From assembly GCF_000525975.1 (NCBI RefSeq), contig NZ_AODK01000004.1, forward strand, positions 44,247 to 108,246: a DNA stretch of 64,000 bases, read 5' to 3'. The first letter of the stretch is position 1. The number at the start of each line of letters is the position of its first letter. The translations under genes were made by a program, and so were the position numbers. Below the pieces are notes generated by a model. The model saw only the letters and a program-made list of their open reading frames with translations, did not search any database and was not told the origin of the DNA. Of this stretch, positions 16,766 through 27,438 are shown piece by piece. Origin of the DNA: Listeria rocourtiae FSL F6-920. Its GTDB lineage: Bacteria; Bacillota; Bacilli; Lactobacillales; Listeriaceae.

Positions 16766-18928
16766 TTAGTCATTCAATTTTGCTTGTGCCGCTGCTGCAG
16801 CTGCTTTATTATTAATTGGCTGATCTACTTTAGAAGTATCTTTTCCAGCTTCTGCTCGTTCTTTTTTCAAATCAAAATAAGCTTTGAATACTTCTTCTGA
16901 TATTTTCAGGTTAATTTTTGAATCTGTTCCGCCATATTTGCGATACCCCCAAGGAACAACTACGGAAATAGAGATCTCTGGTTTTTCAGCTGGTGCATAA
17001 CCTACAAAAGTTGTATTCCAAACCTCCGTCATAGCACTATCCTTTTTAGGGCCATCATAAAATGCTTCAGCTGTACCAGTCTTACCTGCAACTTCTACAC
17101 CCAAATCATTGAAATAATGTCTTCCTGTTCCATTTCCTCCATGAGTTACTGCGTAGAAACCTTCCTGTACTTCTTTAATCGCTGAGCTTGATGCACCAAT
17201 ACGATTTAAGACTTTAGGTTCAACCTCAGTTGCTACTTTACCAACTGCATCACCATTCGTACTTGGATCGCGTATTTCTTTTAGCATTGTTGGTTCAATC
17301 CGATAACCGCCATTGGCAATAGTACCGCCATACTGAGCTAGTTGCAGTGGTGTATACGAGTCATATTGTCCAATTGCAAAATCGAGTATTTTACCAACTG
17401 TATCATCAGGACCTTTATAACCAATTTGTTCTCCTGGCAAATCGATACCCGTCTTAACACCTAATCCAAATTGATTATAATAATAACGCATTGTATCAAA
17501 TGTTTCTGGCGAAGCTCGGAATGGGCCATCAGGAACATATTTCGCTCCAGCCATTTTCATCGAAACTTGATACATATAGGAGTTTGAAGATATTTCTAGG
17601 GCTCCAACAGGATCTAAAGTACGTCCACCTTCTCCACTTCTATTAAACCATGAGCTTTTCGCTTTCGTTCCTTTAAACTTAATTGGCTGATCAAAGAAAG
17701 TTTGGTTTTCAGAAATCGCACCGTCCATAATTCCACCTAGCACAGTTGCCCCTTTAACAGCTGATCCCATATTGTAAGCAGTGGTAAAGTTGCCTAGTGA
17801 AAAATCTTCAAATCCACCCTTTCCATCAAATTTCTGGCCTGCAAGTGCAAGAACTTGGCCAGAATACGGATCGGTTGCAACTACAAATGCTCGGTCAAAC
17901 AAATCAGTTCCACTATAACCTTTATTGATGTCCATATTTTTTCTCAAAATTTCCTCAATCTTCTTCTGGAACTCAACATCCACAGATAAGACCAAATCCT
18001 TACCTTTAGAACCTTCATACTTCTCAACCGTCTCAATAATATTCCCGCTGCTATCCAGAACACTATTCGACTTCGATTTCTGTCCGGCTAACACGGATTC
18101 ATACTGCGCTTCTAAATAACTTCGGCCAACACGGTCATTTCGGCTATAGCCTTGTGCTAAGTAATAATCCACCTTGTCACTCGGAATCCCTTGTTTCTCG
18201 GTCGACACGCTTCCTAATATCGAACGCAACGTTTCATCATACGTATAAAAACGATTCCAGTCTGTCGTTGTATCTACACCAGGCAAGCTTTCCAAATTCT
18301 CGCTTACCCTCGCGATTTCCTCATCCGTCACGCCCTTACTCTTAATCGCCACTTGCGATAGCGCATAACCAGCTGTCATCTTCTTGTAAATTGTAGCAAT
18401 ACGTTTATCATCTTCGGTTAAACTATCCAAATCAGCTTGCGTCACACCTGCAATCTGCTTTTTATACACTTTCCCACCGTCTAAATTACGGTCAGCTTTG
18501 CTAAGACGCGCTAGTGATTCTTTCTCATTTATCAAAATCCAATAATCTTGCAAATCACGCTCGGTCAATTTCTCAGGCGTAATCGCGACTAATTTATCCA
18601 ATTTCTTCGCAACCGCAATCATCTCTGTTGCCTGTGTTTTCTGACTACGTGCATATGTGATTGATTTAACCGCTGAATTACCTACTAATAGATTATAATT
18701 CCGGTCATAAATAACACCACGTGGCACGTTTTTCGTCACACTAACATCATCGGTTTCTTCCAATTGCCGCTTATACGTTTCTCCTTGAACGATTTGAACC
18801 ACACCAAGGCGCAAAATTAGAGCTGAGAATAATATAAAAATAACGAAAAATAGGATGTTCAAGCGTAGCGGAATTACTTGCCTTTTCTTCTTTGGTTTGT
18901 CAGCCTTTTTAATAAATCTATTTTTCAC
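16766..18928 (-). CDS. Class B penicillin-binding protein (peptidoglycan D,D-transpeptidase)
   Basis: Cross-links peptidoglycan outside the membrane. The 720-residue protein has a basic N-terminus, one membrane anchor (LNILFFVIFILFSALILRLGVV), a dimerisation domain, a long insertion region and a C-terminal transpeptidase domain. Active-site motifs are SAVK (Ser nucleophile, in NMGSAVKGATV), SSN (EISSNSYMYQ) and KTGTAE. It is most like the Listeria PBP annotated lmo1438 (PBP B1, from memory), which relates to B. subtilis PBP2A/PbpH types. It is monocistronic, between sodA and asd. The frame is intact. Confidence 0.92.
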   Translation of the reverse strand: MKNRFIKKADKPKKKRQVIPLRLNILFFVIFILFSALILRLGVVQIVQGETYKRQLEETDDVSVTKNVPRGVIYDRNYNLLVGNSAVKSITYARSQKTQATEMIAVAKKLDKLVAITPEKLTERDLQDYWILINEKESLARLSKADRNLDGGKVYKKQIAGVTQADLDSLTEDDKRIATIYKKMTAGYALSQVAIKSKGVTDEEIARVSENLESLPGVDTTTDWNRFYTYDETLRSILGSVSTEKQGIPSDKVDYYLAQGYSRNDRVGRSYLEAQYESVLAGQKSKSNSVLDSSGNIIETVEKYEGSKGKDLVLSVDVEFQKKIEEILRKNMDINKGYSGTDLFDRAFVVATDPYSGQVLALAGQKFDGKGGFEDFSLGNFTTAYNMGSAVKGATVLGGIMDGAISENQTFFDQPIKFKGTKAKSSWFNRSGEGGRTLDPVGALEISSNSYMYQVSMKMAGAKYVPDGPFRASPETFDTMRYYYNQFGLGVKTGIDLPGEQIGYKGPDDTVGKILDFAIGQYDSYTPLQLAQYGGTIANGGYRIEPTMLKEIRDPSTNGDAVGKVATEVEPKVLNRIGASSSAIKEVQEGFYAVTHGGNGTGRHYFNDLGVEVAGKTGTAEAFYDGPKKDSAMTEVWNTTFVGYAPAEKPEISISVVVPWGYRKYGGTDSKINLKISEEVFKAYFDLKKERAEAGKDTSKVDQPINNKAAAAAAQAKLND

Positions 18929-19065
18929 TTGTCACAATCCTTCCTTTTTCAGCACTCATCTAATTCTATTGTAGCTGAATTTTGGCGAGATTACCACTAG
19001 AGTTTGATTAGAAAATCATTAAGAAAAGTTAAAGACCTCTTTAAAAGTCTGCATGCACTCTGATT

Positions 19066-19105
19066 ACACAAAAAAGCCGCATGCATTTTCACGCACACGA
19101 CTTTC
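19066..19105 (-). terminator. Terminator of sodA
   Basis: On the minus strand AGTCGTGTGC and GCATGCGGCT can pair over 10 bp with G-U wobbles, followed by TTTTTTG. It begins right after the sodA stop. Confidence 0.75.
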
Positions 19106-19113
19106 ATTTTTAA

Positions 19114-19722
19114 TTATTTAGCTGCGTCAAAATTTTCGCCAGCTTTATTCCAATCTACTACGTTCCAGAAAGTTTTGATGTATTCTGGACGAACATTTTG
19201 GAATTTCAAATAGTAAGCGTGCTCCCAAACATCAAGACCGATAACTGGTGTGTAGCCATCTGTTAACGGTGAATCTTGGTTTGGAGTAGAAATGATAGAC
19301 AATTTGCCATCTTTCACTACTAACCACGCCCAACCAGAACCGAAACGTGCAACGCTTGAATCAGCAAATTTCGTTTTGAATTCCTCGAAACTTCCGAATG
19401 TAGCGTTGATTGCGTCTGCTAAAGCGCCAGAGGGCTCGCCACCGCCTTGAGGGCTAAGGATGGTCCAGAAGAATTTATGGTTGGCATGTCCGCCACCATT
19501 ATTACGAACAGCAGTACGAATGTTTTCAGGAACACTATTTAAATCAGCAACCAAGTCCTCGATAGATTTAGCAGCTAAATCGTCATGTCCTTTTAATGCA
19601 TCATTTAGTTTCGTTACATACGTTTGATGATGTTTTGAATAGTGAATCTCCATTGTTTCTTTATCAAAATTAGGCTCCAAAGCATCGTATGTGTAAGCTA
19701 ATTTAGGTAATTCATATGTCAT
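19114..19722 (-). CDS. sodA: Superoxide dismutase, Mn/Fe family
   Basis: Detoxifies superoxide in the cytoplasm. The 202-residue protein starts [20 protein letters not shown]. It has the iron/manganese SOD ligands: His in [13 protein letters not shown], His in [12 protein letters not shown], and Asp/His in [16 protein letters not shown] 19722 lies 9 nt after GGAGGAG; longer in-frame starts up to 19773 lack one. In Listeria this is the single cytosolic SOD. Confidence 0.96.
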   Translation of the reverse strand: MTYELPKLAYTYDALEPNFDKETMEIHYSKHHQTYVTKLNDALKGHDDLAAKSIEDLVADLNSVPENIRTAVRNNGGGHANHKFFWTILSPQGGGEPSGALADAINATFGSFEEFKTKFADSSVARFGSGWAWLVVKDGKLSIISTPNQDSPLTDGYTPVIGLDVWEHAYYLKFQNVRPEYIKTFWNVVDWNKAGENFDAAK

Positions 19723-19808
19723 AATAAAAACTCCTCCTTGATTATCTTTATTCGAAAAAGCAAGCATTTCCAAATGAGATACTTAGTCCACTTTTCCCTA
19801 CAACTACA

Positions 19809-19837
19809 AGGTTATCACTACAAGGCGACCGTTGCAA
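19809..19837 (-). promoter_or_regulatory. Candidate SigA promoter of sodA
   Basis: On the minus strand TTGCAA, a 17-nt spacer and TGATAACCT (extended -10 TGnTAACCT) occur about 90 bases upstream of the sodA ATG. Only the -35 and the TG extension are strong. Confidence 0.4.
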
Positions 19838-20102
19838 TTTAAATGCTTGACTAAAAAGCTAAGGAGGTTTGTCAGCTCCGCAAAAAATGCTTTGAATCTA
19901 CCTTTTTTTTTTGCAGAGCTAGCCCCGAAGCTGGATTTGAAAGCTGGACAACTGACTTTATTTCAAAATCACAAAAAACTTGCTTTGTTTTCCTATCCTT
20001 GCAATCCCTTCAATTTCAAGCTATTATAAAGAAAGCAATTAGCAACTAAGATTTACGTTTCTACTATATAAATAAACCAAGAATGAGGTGCATCACAACC
20101 AA
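19838..20102. other. Intergenic region between sodA and the DUF1189 gene
   Basis: The divergent intergenic interval (19723-20102, 380 bases) contains the candidate sodA promoter. Short frames in this part look random (Phe/Leu/Lys-rich). No terminator or regulatory motif is clear. Confidence 0.4.
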
Positions 20103-20891
20103 ATGAATATTTTCAAACGTTTTGTAAAAAGTATCTACTCTCCTGAGGATATCGCAACGTTTCGAGCGGATAAAATATGGAAATCGATTCTTTACATAAT
20201 TCTCATTTCGATTCTGATTTTTTTACCAATCGGCTTTCACACGGCTAACGCTGCCAATGATGCGTTAAAGGTTGGAGCAGATACCATCAAAAACGACATC
20301 CCTGATTTTACTATAGAGGATGGAAAACTCGTTTCTGACTCAGATAAACCAATAACTATCGATCAAGGCAGTGTCTTTTTCTACTTTGACTCGACTAACA
20401 GCTTGACAACGGACCAAATCGACAATCAAATCGGTTCTGCTGATAGTGCGATCGCTTTCTTATCAGACAAAATTTACATCAAAGCTCCTGGCGTAGATCA
20501 ATCTGTAAGCTATACAACTGCTGGAATCAAATCCAAAAGTGACCTCGTAAGCTTTTATCAATCCATGGAAGATTTGTCAAAATATTTCATTCCAATTTTA
20601 CTTGGCATCATTTTAATTGCGATGATTCTGATTTCATTCTTCAAAGTTGCGCTATATGCTCTATTCGGATTTATTATGAGTGGCTTCGGTCGTATGGGTA
20701 TCAGTTATTTCAACAACTGGAATATTGCAGCATACAGTATGACGCTTGCAGCAGTGTTCACGATGGTGATGTACTGGCTCCAAATAACGGTTCCATACCT
20801 CTCAACTATCAATATGGCAGTAAGCTTCTTTATTATTTTCTTAGTCATTCGGCAAATTCCGCCAACAGACATGAAGCAGCCTGTAAAATAA
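20103..20891 (+). CDS. DUF1189 family membrane protein
   Basis: A 262-residue protein starting MNIFKRFVKSIYSPEDIATF, characteristic of DUF1189 (YqgB family in Bacillus). One N-terminal helix (ILYIILISILIFLPIGF) leads to an outer segment of about 110 residues. Four C-terminal helices follow, with FFKVALYALFGFIMSGFGRMGISYFN. A GTG at 20088 is in frame, but homologues start at MNIF. Function unknown. It is divergent from sodA and upstream of ispG, a neighbourhood also seen in Bacillus. Confidence 0.8.
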   Translation: MNIFKRFVKSIYSPEDIATFRADKIWKSILYIILISILIFLPIGFHTANAANDALKVGADTIKNDIPDFTIEDGKLVSDSDKPITIDQGSVFFYFDSTNSLTTDQIDNQIGSADSAIAFLSDKIYIKAPGVDQSVSYTTAGIKSKSDLVSFYQSMEDLSKYFIPILLGIILIAMILISFFKVALYALFGFIMSGFGRMGISYFNNWNIAAYSMTLAAVFTMVMYWLQITVPYLSTINMAVSFFIIFLVIRQIPPTDMKQPVK

Positions 20892-21077
20892 GTTATAAAA
20901 GCTCCCAAGTCCTCCTCAAACCAAGGTGGTTTTGGGAGTTTTCATTTGGATAACAGCCCTATTCTCACTAAATTCTAATAAACAATATGGATGATTTTTC
21001 ACACGAATAATGGTATGATTGGTAATGCATTAATAATAACAAATCCTGCAAATCGGGATTATAAGGAGCGAATCGCT

Positions 21078-22190
21078 TTGACAGAAAGAACACATAGAGC
21101 AAATACCCGCCCTGTAAAGGTTGGTAATTTGACCATAGGCGGAAGTAATGAATTATTTATTCAAAGTATGGCCACAACAAAAACGCATGATGTAGAGGCA
21201 ACTGTTGCTGAAATTCATCGTCTAGAAGAAGCTGGGTGCCAAATTGTTCGTGTCGCCGTCCCTGATGAGCGCGCTGCAGATGCCCTTGCTGAAATAAAAA
21301 GCAAAATTTCAATTCCGCTCGTAGCCGATATTCATTTCGATTATCGCCTAGCTTTAAAAGCAATCGATGCTGGTGTGGACAAAATTCGTATTAATCCAGG
21401 TAATATCGGTCGTCGCGATCGCGTTGTTAAAGTCGTGAACGCGGCCAAAGCAAAAGGTATTCCGATTCGTATCGGAGTTAACGCTGGTAGCTTGGAGAAG
21501 AAGTTTATCGAAAAATATGGTTACCCTACTGCAGAAGGAATGGTCGAAAGCGCGCTAGATCACATCAAGATTCTAGAAGATCTTGATTTTCATGATATCA
21601 TCGTGTCACTAAAAGCATCTGATGTCAACTTGGCAATTGAAGCCTACGATTTAGCATCCAAGGCATTCAGCTATCCACTACATCTGGGAATAACTGAATC
21701 AGGAACACAGTTTGCTGGTGGTATCAAAAGCGCCGCCGGACTTGGTGCAATCCTTAGTAAAGGCATTGGAAACACGCTTCGTGTCTCCCTTTCTGCCGAT
21801 CCTGTAGAAGAAATTAAAGTTGCCCGTGAAGTATTAAAGTCGTTCGGCCTGTCATCCAATGCTGCAACACTTATATCTTGTCCAACTTGTGGTCGTATTG
21901 AAATCGACCTTATCAGTATTGCTAATGAAGTGGAAGAATACATCTCCACCATCAAAGCTCCAATTAAAGTTGCAGTACTCGGTTGCGCTGTAAACGGTCC
22001 AGGTGAAGCTCGTGAAGCCGATATCGGAATAGCTGGTGCTCGTGGCGAAGGACTTCTTTTCCGTCATGGTAAAATTGTTCGTAAAGTACCCGAAGAAACA
22101 ATGGTCGAGGAATTGAAGAAAGAAATCGATATCCTAGCCGAAGAATATTTCGCTAAAAAAGCAGCAGAGGAAGCAGAAGCTGCAAAATAA
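21078..22190 (+). CDS. ispG: 4-hydroxy-3-methylbut-2-en-1-yl diphosphate synthase (flavodoxin/ferredoxin)
   Basis: Reductive ring-opening enzyme of the MEP isoprenoid pathway, converting MEcPP to HMBPP with a [4Fe-4S] cluster. The 370-residue protein has an N-terminal TIM barrel ([48 protein letters not shown]). Its C-terminal cluster domain has Cys in [11 protein letters not shown] and [12 protein letters not shown]. The start is TTG 21078 ([13 protein letters not shown]), 9 nt after AAGGAG; the earlier in-frame ATG at 20991 has no Shine-Dalgarno. A terminator follows. Confidence 0.95.
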   Translation: MTERTHRANTRPVKVGNLTIGGSNELFIQSMATTKTHDVEATVAEIHRLEEAGCQIVRVAVPDERAADALAEIKSKISIPLVADIHFDYRLALKAIDAGVDKIRINPGNIGRRDRVVKVVNAAKAKGIPIRIGVNAGSLEKKFIEKYGYPTAEGMVESALDHIKILEDLDFHDIIVSLKASDVNLAIEAYDLASKAFSYPLHLGITESGTQFAGGIKSAAGLGAILSKGIGNTLRVSLSADPVEEIKVAREVLKSFGLSSNAATLISCPTCGRIEIDLISIANEVEEYISTIKAPIKVAVLGCAVNGPGEAREADIGIAGARGEGLLFRHGKIVRKVPEETMVEELKKEIDILAEEYFAKKAAEEAEAAK

Positions 22191-22193
22191 GTT

Positions 22194-22232
22194 TAAAAAC
22201 GTCGATACGCATTTTTGCACGTCGACGTTTTT
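22194..22232 (+). terminator. Terminator of ispG (probably bidirectional)
   Basis: AAAAACGTCGA and TCGACGTTTTT form an 11-bp stem with a 15-nt loop. It separates ispG from the convergent 60-residue membrane protein gene. Confidence 0.85.
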
Positions 22233-22239
22233 AATTATG

Positions 22240-22422
22240 TTAAGCCCCTTTTTTCTTAGATTTTAATTTTTTAAAAATGAAATATTTCAACGTCCACGAT
22301 GCTGCTACTAGCAGAACGAGGCATGCTAATTGCAACTCAAACGTGAATTTTATCCAAATCTTAAATGTTATTAAAACAACGATAATAATAAATCCAGCCA
22401 AAAATCCATCCTCTTTTTTCAT
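22240..22422 (-). CDS. Small two-helix membrane protein, unknown function
   Basis: A 60-residue protein beginning MKKEDGFLAGFIIIVVLITF and ending with a lysine-rich tail (FKKLKSKKKGA). It has two predicted membrane helices. ATG 22422 lies 7 nt after GAGGAGG. Convergent with ispG. Not recognised. Confidence 0.65.
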   Translation of the reverse strand: MKKEDGFLAGFIIIVVLITFKIWIKFTFELQLACLVLLVAASWTLKYFIFKKLKSKKKGA

Positions 22423-22627
22423 AGTAATTCCTCCTCGTATATGTGGTACTTTGTTATGTAACTTTATCCACAAATAAGGAATTGAAACATGCGCTATTGT
22501 CACCCATTTGCTTTCACTGCTAATCTTTGTTAACATAGTTAAGGTCAAGGGGCGGTTCAGTATTTCGTTCCTATTAGTTTGCTAGACTTTTACACAGAAA
22601 CCTGTCTAGCAATGAAAGTGAGGAATT

Positions 22628-24170
22628 ATGGGAACAAAAAAAAGAAACTTCGCACAAAATTACAAATGTATTTTGGATTACACTGGCTATCACATTAGTC
22701 TTTGTTACAATCGGAATTCTGACCCCAACAGGGCTTGCCAGCGTAACTGCAAACATTCAAAATTTTATTACGACAACATTTGGTTGGTACTATTTGATTT
22801 TTGTTTCAGTACTCGTGATTTTCTGCTTCTATTTAATCATCAGTCCAATTGGTTCAATTAAACTAGGAAAAGCAGGTGAAAAGCCGAAATATTCAACTAT
22901 TTCTTGGTTTGGTATGTTATTCAGTGCTGGAATGGGTGTTGGACTCGTTTTTTGGGGGGCGACAGAACCGTTGTCCCATTATGCAATCTCAAGTCCAGAG
23001 GCCGAGCCTGGAACAAACCAAGCTTTAATGGATGCTTTTCGCTTCTCCTTTTTCCACTGGGGCATTCATGCGTGGGCGATATATGCCTTTGTTGGCCTAA
23101 CGCTGGCCTATTTCCAATTTAGACAGGATAAACCTGGTTTGATTAGCGCAACACTCGATCCGCTTCTTGGGAGATTTATGAAGCCTTCTGTCCGTGTGAC
23201 AATCGATGTTATTGCCGTATTCGCGACAATTGTCGGTGTTGCGACAACACTTGGCTTCGGTGCTACGCAAATAAATGGGGGGCTATCCTTTTTATTCGAC
23301 ATCCCAGTTAGTTTTAAGATACAGATTATTATTATTGCAGTCGTTACCGTTCTGTTCTTAACTTCCGCGATGAGTGGACTTGGTCGTGGTATGAAGTGGC
23401 TCAGTAATACGAACATGGTTTTAGCCGTTCTGCTGATGATTATTGTTATTATCGTTGGCCCAACATTGCTAACGCTAAATATGATGACTGATGCAACTGG
23501 TGCTTATATGCAAAATTTTATCGGCATGAGTTTCCGGACATCACCAGTGGATGCAGCTGGTCGTGAGTGGATTAATAGTTGGACAATTTTCTATTGGGCT
23601 TGGTTTATTTCTTGGTCACCGTTTGTCGGAATTTTTATCGCGCGGGTTTCCAAAGGCCGCCGAATCCGCGAGTTTTTAGCTGGTGTTATTTTGCTGCCCA
23701 CGTTGCTTAGTGTGGTCTGGTTCGCCGTTTTTGGGACAGCATCTACCTCTGTACAACGCGCTGGATTTGATTTAACCCAACTAAAAACCGAAGAAGTTCT
23801 GTTTGGCACGTTCAATCACATGCCACTAGGGTCACTACTTTCGATAATTGCAATTTTCTTGATTGGCGTATTCTTCATTACATCCGCTGACTCAGCCACC
23901 TATGTACTAGGCATGCAAACGATGAATGGCGTGATGAACCCAGCCAACCGTGTCAAATTTATATGGGGTATCATCCAGTCATTAATCGCTTCTATTCTAC
24001 TTTTCAGTGGTGGTTTAGAAGGCTTGCAAAATATGCTTATCATTGTTGCTTTGCCATTTTCATTTATTATGCTCCTGATGATGATTTCGCTTTCCATAGC
24101 CTTACGAAAAGAACGACGTGATCTTGGCCTCTACATCAAACCAAAATCCTTGCGCAAGCCGAATTCTTAA
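22628..24170 (+). CDS. BCCT family betaine/carnitine/choline transporter (frame broken near the start)
   Basis: Sodium-coupled uptake of quaternary-ammonium osmolytes. The LeuT-fold protein has 12 helices, the BCCT glycine motif GMLFSAGMGVGLVFWGATEP, and the tryptophan-rich segment INSWTIFYWAWFISWSPFVGIFIARVSKGRRIREF. The C-terminal tail is short (LGLYIKPKSLRKPNS). A run of 8 A at 22636-22643 separates the ATG (22628) from the rest; with 7 A it reads MGTKKETSHKITNVFWITLA and continues in frame, about 513 residues. The well-known Listeria BCCT (BetL) is elsewhere in EGD-e as I recall, so this may be a second transporter or a different species' arrangement. Together with opuC it gives two osmolyte systems in the window. 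Confidence 0.88.
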
Positions 24171-24202
24171 AGGTATGATGGATGTGAAGGAGTGAAAACA
24201 AG

Positions 24203-24799
24203 ATGAAAGATTTAAACTATGTCGTTCTTGATTTTGAAACTGCTAATGGTTCACGAACAAGTCCCTGCTCCATTGGTATGGTCAAATATTTGAATGGGAA
24301 CAAGCATTCCGAATACTATCAATTAATCAATCCTGAGGAAGATTTCTACGCTTCTAATATTCGTGTTCATGGTATTCATCCGGAAGACGTTTGGGACTCC
24401 CCGAATTGGCTAGAAGTTTATCCGAGTATTATTAATTTCATCGATGACTTACCAGTGGCTGCTCACTTTGCGACGTTTGATATTAATGTATTCCGTGCGA
24501 CAACAGAGAAGTACGATTTGCCATTACCTGCGAATCTGTATTTTTGTTCTTGCGTGTTATCTCAAAAAATATTACCGCTACGCTCACATAAATTAAACCT
24601 TGTCGCAGATTATTTCGGCATGCATTTTGAACATCATCATGCTTTAGAAGACTCTGAGGTTGCAGCTGATATTGTACGCGAATTGGCTAACATCCAGCAA
24701 GTAAATACAATTGCCGAGTTAGTTGATTCGATTGGTTATCAGTTTGGGCAAATAAATGGTACTAATTTTGTAACGAAGAAAAAAACGCGTTCCCGTTGA
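24203..24799 (+). CDS. DEDDh 3'-5' exonuclease (DnaQ/PolC epsilon-like)
   Basis: A 198-residue exonuclease-fold protein. ExoI DFETANG supplies the metal-binding Asp-Glu, ExoII lies in VAAHFATFDINVFR, and ExoIII is HHALEDSEVAADIV with the DEDDh histidine. It lacks polymerase or helicase domains, so it is a stand-alone trimming nuclease or proofreading-like enzyme. Shine-Dalgarno AAGGAGTG lies 9 nt before ATG. It lies 32 bases after the BCCT gene and may be cotranscribed. Confidence 0.85.
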   Translation: MKDLNYVVLDFETANGSRTSPCSIGMVKYLNGNKHSEYYQLINPEEDFYASNIRVHGIHPEDVWDSPNWLEVYPSIINFIDDLPVAAHFATFDINVFRATTEKYDLPLPANLYFCSCVLSQKILPLRSHKLNLVADYFGMHFEHHHALEDSEVAADIVRELANIQQVNTIAELVDSIGYQFGQINGTNFVTKKKTRSR

Positions 24800-24816
24800 T
24801 GGGCGCGTTTTTTAAC
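24778..24816 (+). terminator. Bidirectional terminator between exonuclease and GrpB genes
   Basis: AAAAAACGCG and GCGCGTTTTTT pair around a 13-nt loop. The stem overlaps the 3' end of the exonuclease coding sequence. Confidence 0.75.
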
Positions 24817-25330
24817 GATTTTTCCAATGCCAATGAATCGCTTTTTGTTCCGTTTCTTTCACGAATTGATCTTTACCATCGCAATAAGCATCTATATCAT
24901 TAGGATATGCATCAGCTAGGCTACTCTTCAATTCACCATATTTATGCCTTATTGTTGGATGTGCTCTTAGAAAATCACGAAATAATAAATGCCGGCCAAT
25001 TTCTGTTAAGTTATCTGCTTGGAAGGCGTGGATTTGATGGGTACGCTGATCTCCACCTTTGCGATAGTAACGCCTCCCAACCATTCCAAACTCCCCCATC
25101 ACCTCGTAGTTCAGCTCCTTAAAACGTTCAGCAAAAGTATCTAGTCTAACAATATCCTCCACAACGAGTAGTATATCAATAATTGGCTTTGCTTTTAAGT
25201 TTGGGACAGATGTACTTCCAATATGGAAACTAGCAACTAATTCTGTTTGCAAAATCTGCTGTATCGCGACTTTTTCATCACTGTACATCTTAGCCCAATT
25301 CGAATCATGCTCTAATATCTTGATTATCAT
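24812..25330 (-). CDS. GrpB family protein (UPF0157 nucleotidyltransferase fold)
   Basis: A 172-residue protein with the GrpB pattern: VASFHIGSTSVPNLKAKPIIDILLVVED (GST and D-x-D-like positions of the nucleotidyltransferase fold), then RTHQIHAFQ and LLFRDFLRAHPTIRHKYGELKSSLA. Substrate is unknown for the family; the name comes from the gene's position beside grpE in some genomes. It lies 3 bases after zurR and may be part of the zur transcript. Confidence 0.85.
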   Translation of the reverse strand: MIIKILEHDSNWAKMYSDEKVAIQQILQTELVASFHIGSTSVPNLKAKPIIDILLVVEDIVRLDTFAERFKELNYEVMGEFGMVGRRYYRKGGDQRTHQIHAFQADNLTEIGRHLLFRDFLRAHPTIRHKYGELKSSLADAYPNDIDAYCDGKDQFVKETEQKAIHWHWKNR

Positions 25331-25333
25331 CTG

Positions 25334-25771
25334 CTACCCCACTTTCGCTAAACAATCTGGGCATTTACCATACACTTCGAACTTATGCCCTTCTACTTGA
25401 TAACCTGGCAATGCTTCTTCCAAGAAATCCATTGGGCACATCCGAATCTCACGCGTTTTTCCACATTCCATACAAATAAAATGATGATGGTGTTCCTCGT
25501 GAGCACATGATAATCGAAAATGCTTCTCACTAGAAAGTTCTGTCTCCTCAAACAATTCTAATTCGACAAATAGTGATAAATTCCTGTAGATTGTATCAAA
25601 ACTAATTCCCGGAAAATCTTCCTTCATACTCTCTAAAACTTCTTTTGCCGTCATATAACGATTTTTTCGAGCAAAGAGATTGATTAGAAATTCGCGCTTA
25701 TCCGTGTGTTTATAACCTTTTCGTTTCATCAATTGCAGAGCTTCGTTAGCTGTTAGAGACATTCGAATCAC
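25334..25771 (-). CDS. zurR: Zinc uptake repressor ZurR (Fur family)
   Basis: Fur-type metalloregulator that represses zinc uptake when Zn is sufficient. The 145-residue protein has an N-terminal winged helix ([31 protein letters not shown]) and [16 protein letters not shown], a metal-sensing segment [18 protein letters not shown], and a second CxxC ([12 protein letters not shown]). The two CxxC pairs form the structural zinc site. It overlaps zurM by 26 bases, so regulator and transporter are coexpressed. Confidence 0.93.
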   Translation of the reverse strand: MIRMSLTANEALQLMKRKGYKHTDKREFLINLFARKNRYMTAKEVLESMKEDFPGISFDTIYRNLSLFVELELFEETELSSEKHFRLSCAHEEHHHHFICMECGKTREIRMCPMDFLEEALPGYQVEGHKFEVYGKCPDCLAKVG

Positions 25772-26621
25772 TTCTTTCGGCTATCGCCAGTTTTTGTTTC
25801 ACTTTTTGAACACTAATCGTTAAAACTAAAATAAAGACAGAAATAATAACAATCGAACCACCTGGTGCAAGATCGAGATAAAAGGCGCTCACAAGACCAC
25901 CTATCACTGATATTTCACCAAATAGAATCGCATAAGCAATCGTTTGTTTAAAGCCTTTAGCGATACGTATAGCTGCTGCTACAGGCAATGTCATCAATGA
26001 CGACACGAGTAGAATACCAACAATGCGCATACTAGATGCAATGACAAGCGCTACTAATAACATGAAAATCACATCCACTATTTTAGCGGGAATTCCAGAT
26101 GCATTCGCATATTCTTCATCGAATGATAACAAAAACAGTTCTTTATACAAAAAAAATACAGTTAACAATACTATAAAAGCGATTGCCAAAATTGTCCACA
26201 TATCCGATTTACTGACCGCGCTAACACTACCAAATAAATAGCTGAACAAATCCGTATTAAAGCCATTAGCAAGCGAGATAAAAATAACGCTGAACCCCAT
26301 TCCAGCTGACATAATAATCGGAATCGCTAGTTCTTGAAATTGTTTGTAAACATTGCGCAATTTTTCCATGAGTAAAGAGCCACCAACCGCAAATCCGAAT
26401 CCCAAATACAGCGGATTCAGCGCGACAAGCGGTAAATACATCTTACTTAAGTATAAGCTAACTGCAATCCCTGCCAAACTGACATGACTCAGCGCATCCG
26501 CCATCAAAGAAAGTCGTCTTACTACAATAAAACTACCCAAGAGTGGAGCAACAATCCCGATGACAATCCCGACAATAAACGTATTTCTAATAAAATCATA
26601 TTCAAACAGGTTCGCAATCAC
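25746..26621 (-). CDS. zurM: Zinc ABC transporter permease ZurM
   Basis: ABC-3 family permease, 291 residues with about eight helices, starting [53 protein letters not shown]. The [17 protein letters not shown] stretch is the signature of manganese/zinc permeases (ZnuB/MntB type). It partners ZurA and an unlinked binding lipoprotein. It overlaps zurA by 20 bases. Confidence 0.93.
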   Translation of the reverse strand: MIANLFEYDFIRNTFIVGIVIGIVAPLLGSFIVVRRLSLMADALSHVSLAGIAVSLYLSKMYLPLVALNPLYLGFGFAVGGSLLMEKLRNVYKQFQELAIPIIMSAGMGFSVIFISLANGFNTDLFSYLFGSVSAVSKSDMWTILAIAFIVLLTVFFLYKELFLLSFDEEYANASGIPAKIVDVIFMLLVALVIASSMRIVGILLVSSLMTLPVAAAIRIAKGFKQTIAYAILFGEISVIGGLVSAFYLDLAPGGSIVIISVFILVLTISVQKVKQKLAIAERSDSNVSNS

Positions 26622-27367
26622 AATGTGTCACCCCCATCCTGCTCACTTCAAGGGCTTCTAGCTCTCGTTCCTCTAAGTAAATTTGGTAATCCACAGCCGT
26701 ACCATCAAACAACACCTTCGTATTCAGGCTAACAATATGATCCACATACGAATTCACTGCCAAAATGTCATGTGTCACAAGCAACATCGTAATTGCCTCT
26801 TTCGCGTTCAATTCCTTCAATAACTCATAAAAAGACGTCACGTTCTGCGCATCAATCCCCACAGTAGGCTCATCCAGAATCAGTACCTCTGGCTTACTTA
26901 CAAGCGCGCGTGCAATAAAAACACGTTGCTGTTGTCCACCAGAAAGCTCTCCAATATTTCGCCCAGCAAACCGCCTCATATCCACAATGTCAAGCGCCTC
27001 ATAGACTGCTTCAAAATCCCGACGATTCAACCGCCGAAACATCCCTTTTTTCTTCACCAAACCGCTAGAAACGACTTCTTTTACTGTGGCTGGAAACGCA
27101 CCATTAAACGCGTTTGATTTTTGCGAGACGAAACCAATTTTTGACCAGTCTTTAAATTCAGCATGTGGCTTACCAAACAAGGTAATTTCACCTTGCTGTA
27201 TTTTCAAAAGCCCTAAAATTAATTTCAACAGCGTCGATTTCCCTGAACCATTAGGCCCAATAATTCCTGTGAAACTGCCTTTTTTTGATTGTTAAGTTAA
27301 TTCTTTGGAGTACTTCTTCTTTATCATAATGGTAGGAAACATTCGCTACCTTTAAAATCTCATCCAT
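26602..27367 (-). CDS. zurA: Zinc ABC transporter ATPase ZurA (frame broken in Walker A region)
   Basis: ATPase of the zinc importer. The intact part holds signature LSGGQQQRVFIARAL, Walker B VLILDEPTVGID and the H-loop LLVTHDI. Walker A (GPNGSGKST) and the N-terminus MDEILKVANVSYHYDKEEVL lie in another frame, joined only if the run at 27280-27286 is 6 and not 7 bases. The corrected protein is about 254 residues from ATG 27367. The C-terminus HCDCEPV is cysteine/histidine-rich. The operon order zurA-zurM-zurR is as in L. monocytogenes. A candidate Zur box lies about 70 bases upstream. Confidence 0.92.
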
Positions 27368-27438
27368 ACAGCGGAAAAACTCCTTCTATGCTTAAAAATC
27401 ATTACCTAACCTAGTATACATAAAAAAAGTAGTCGTGT

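Noticed and set aside
19832..20029. 65-codon plus-strand frame upstream of the DUF1189 gene
   Set aside because: No ribosome-binding site, Phe/Leu/Lys-biased translation from AT-rich DNA, and no similarity I recognise.
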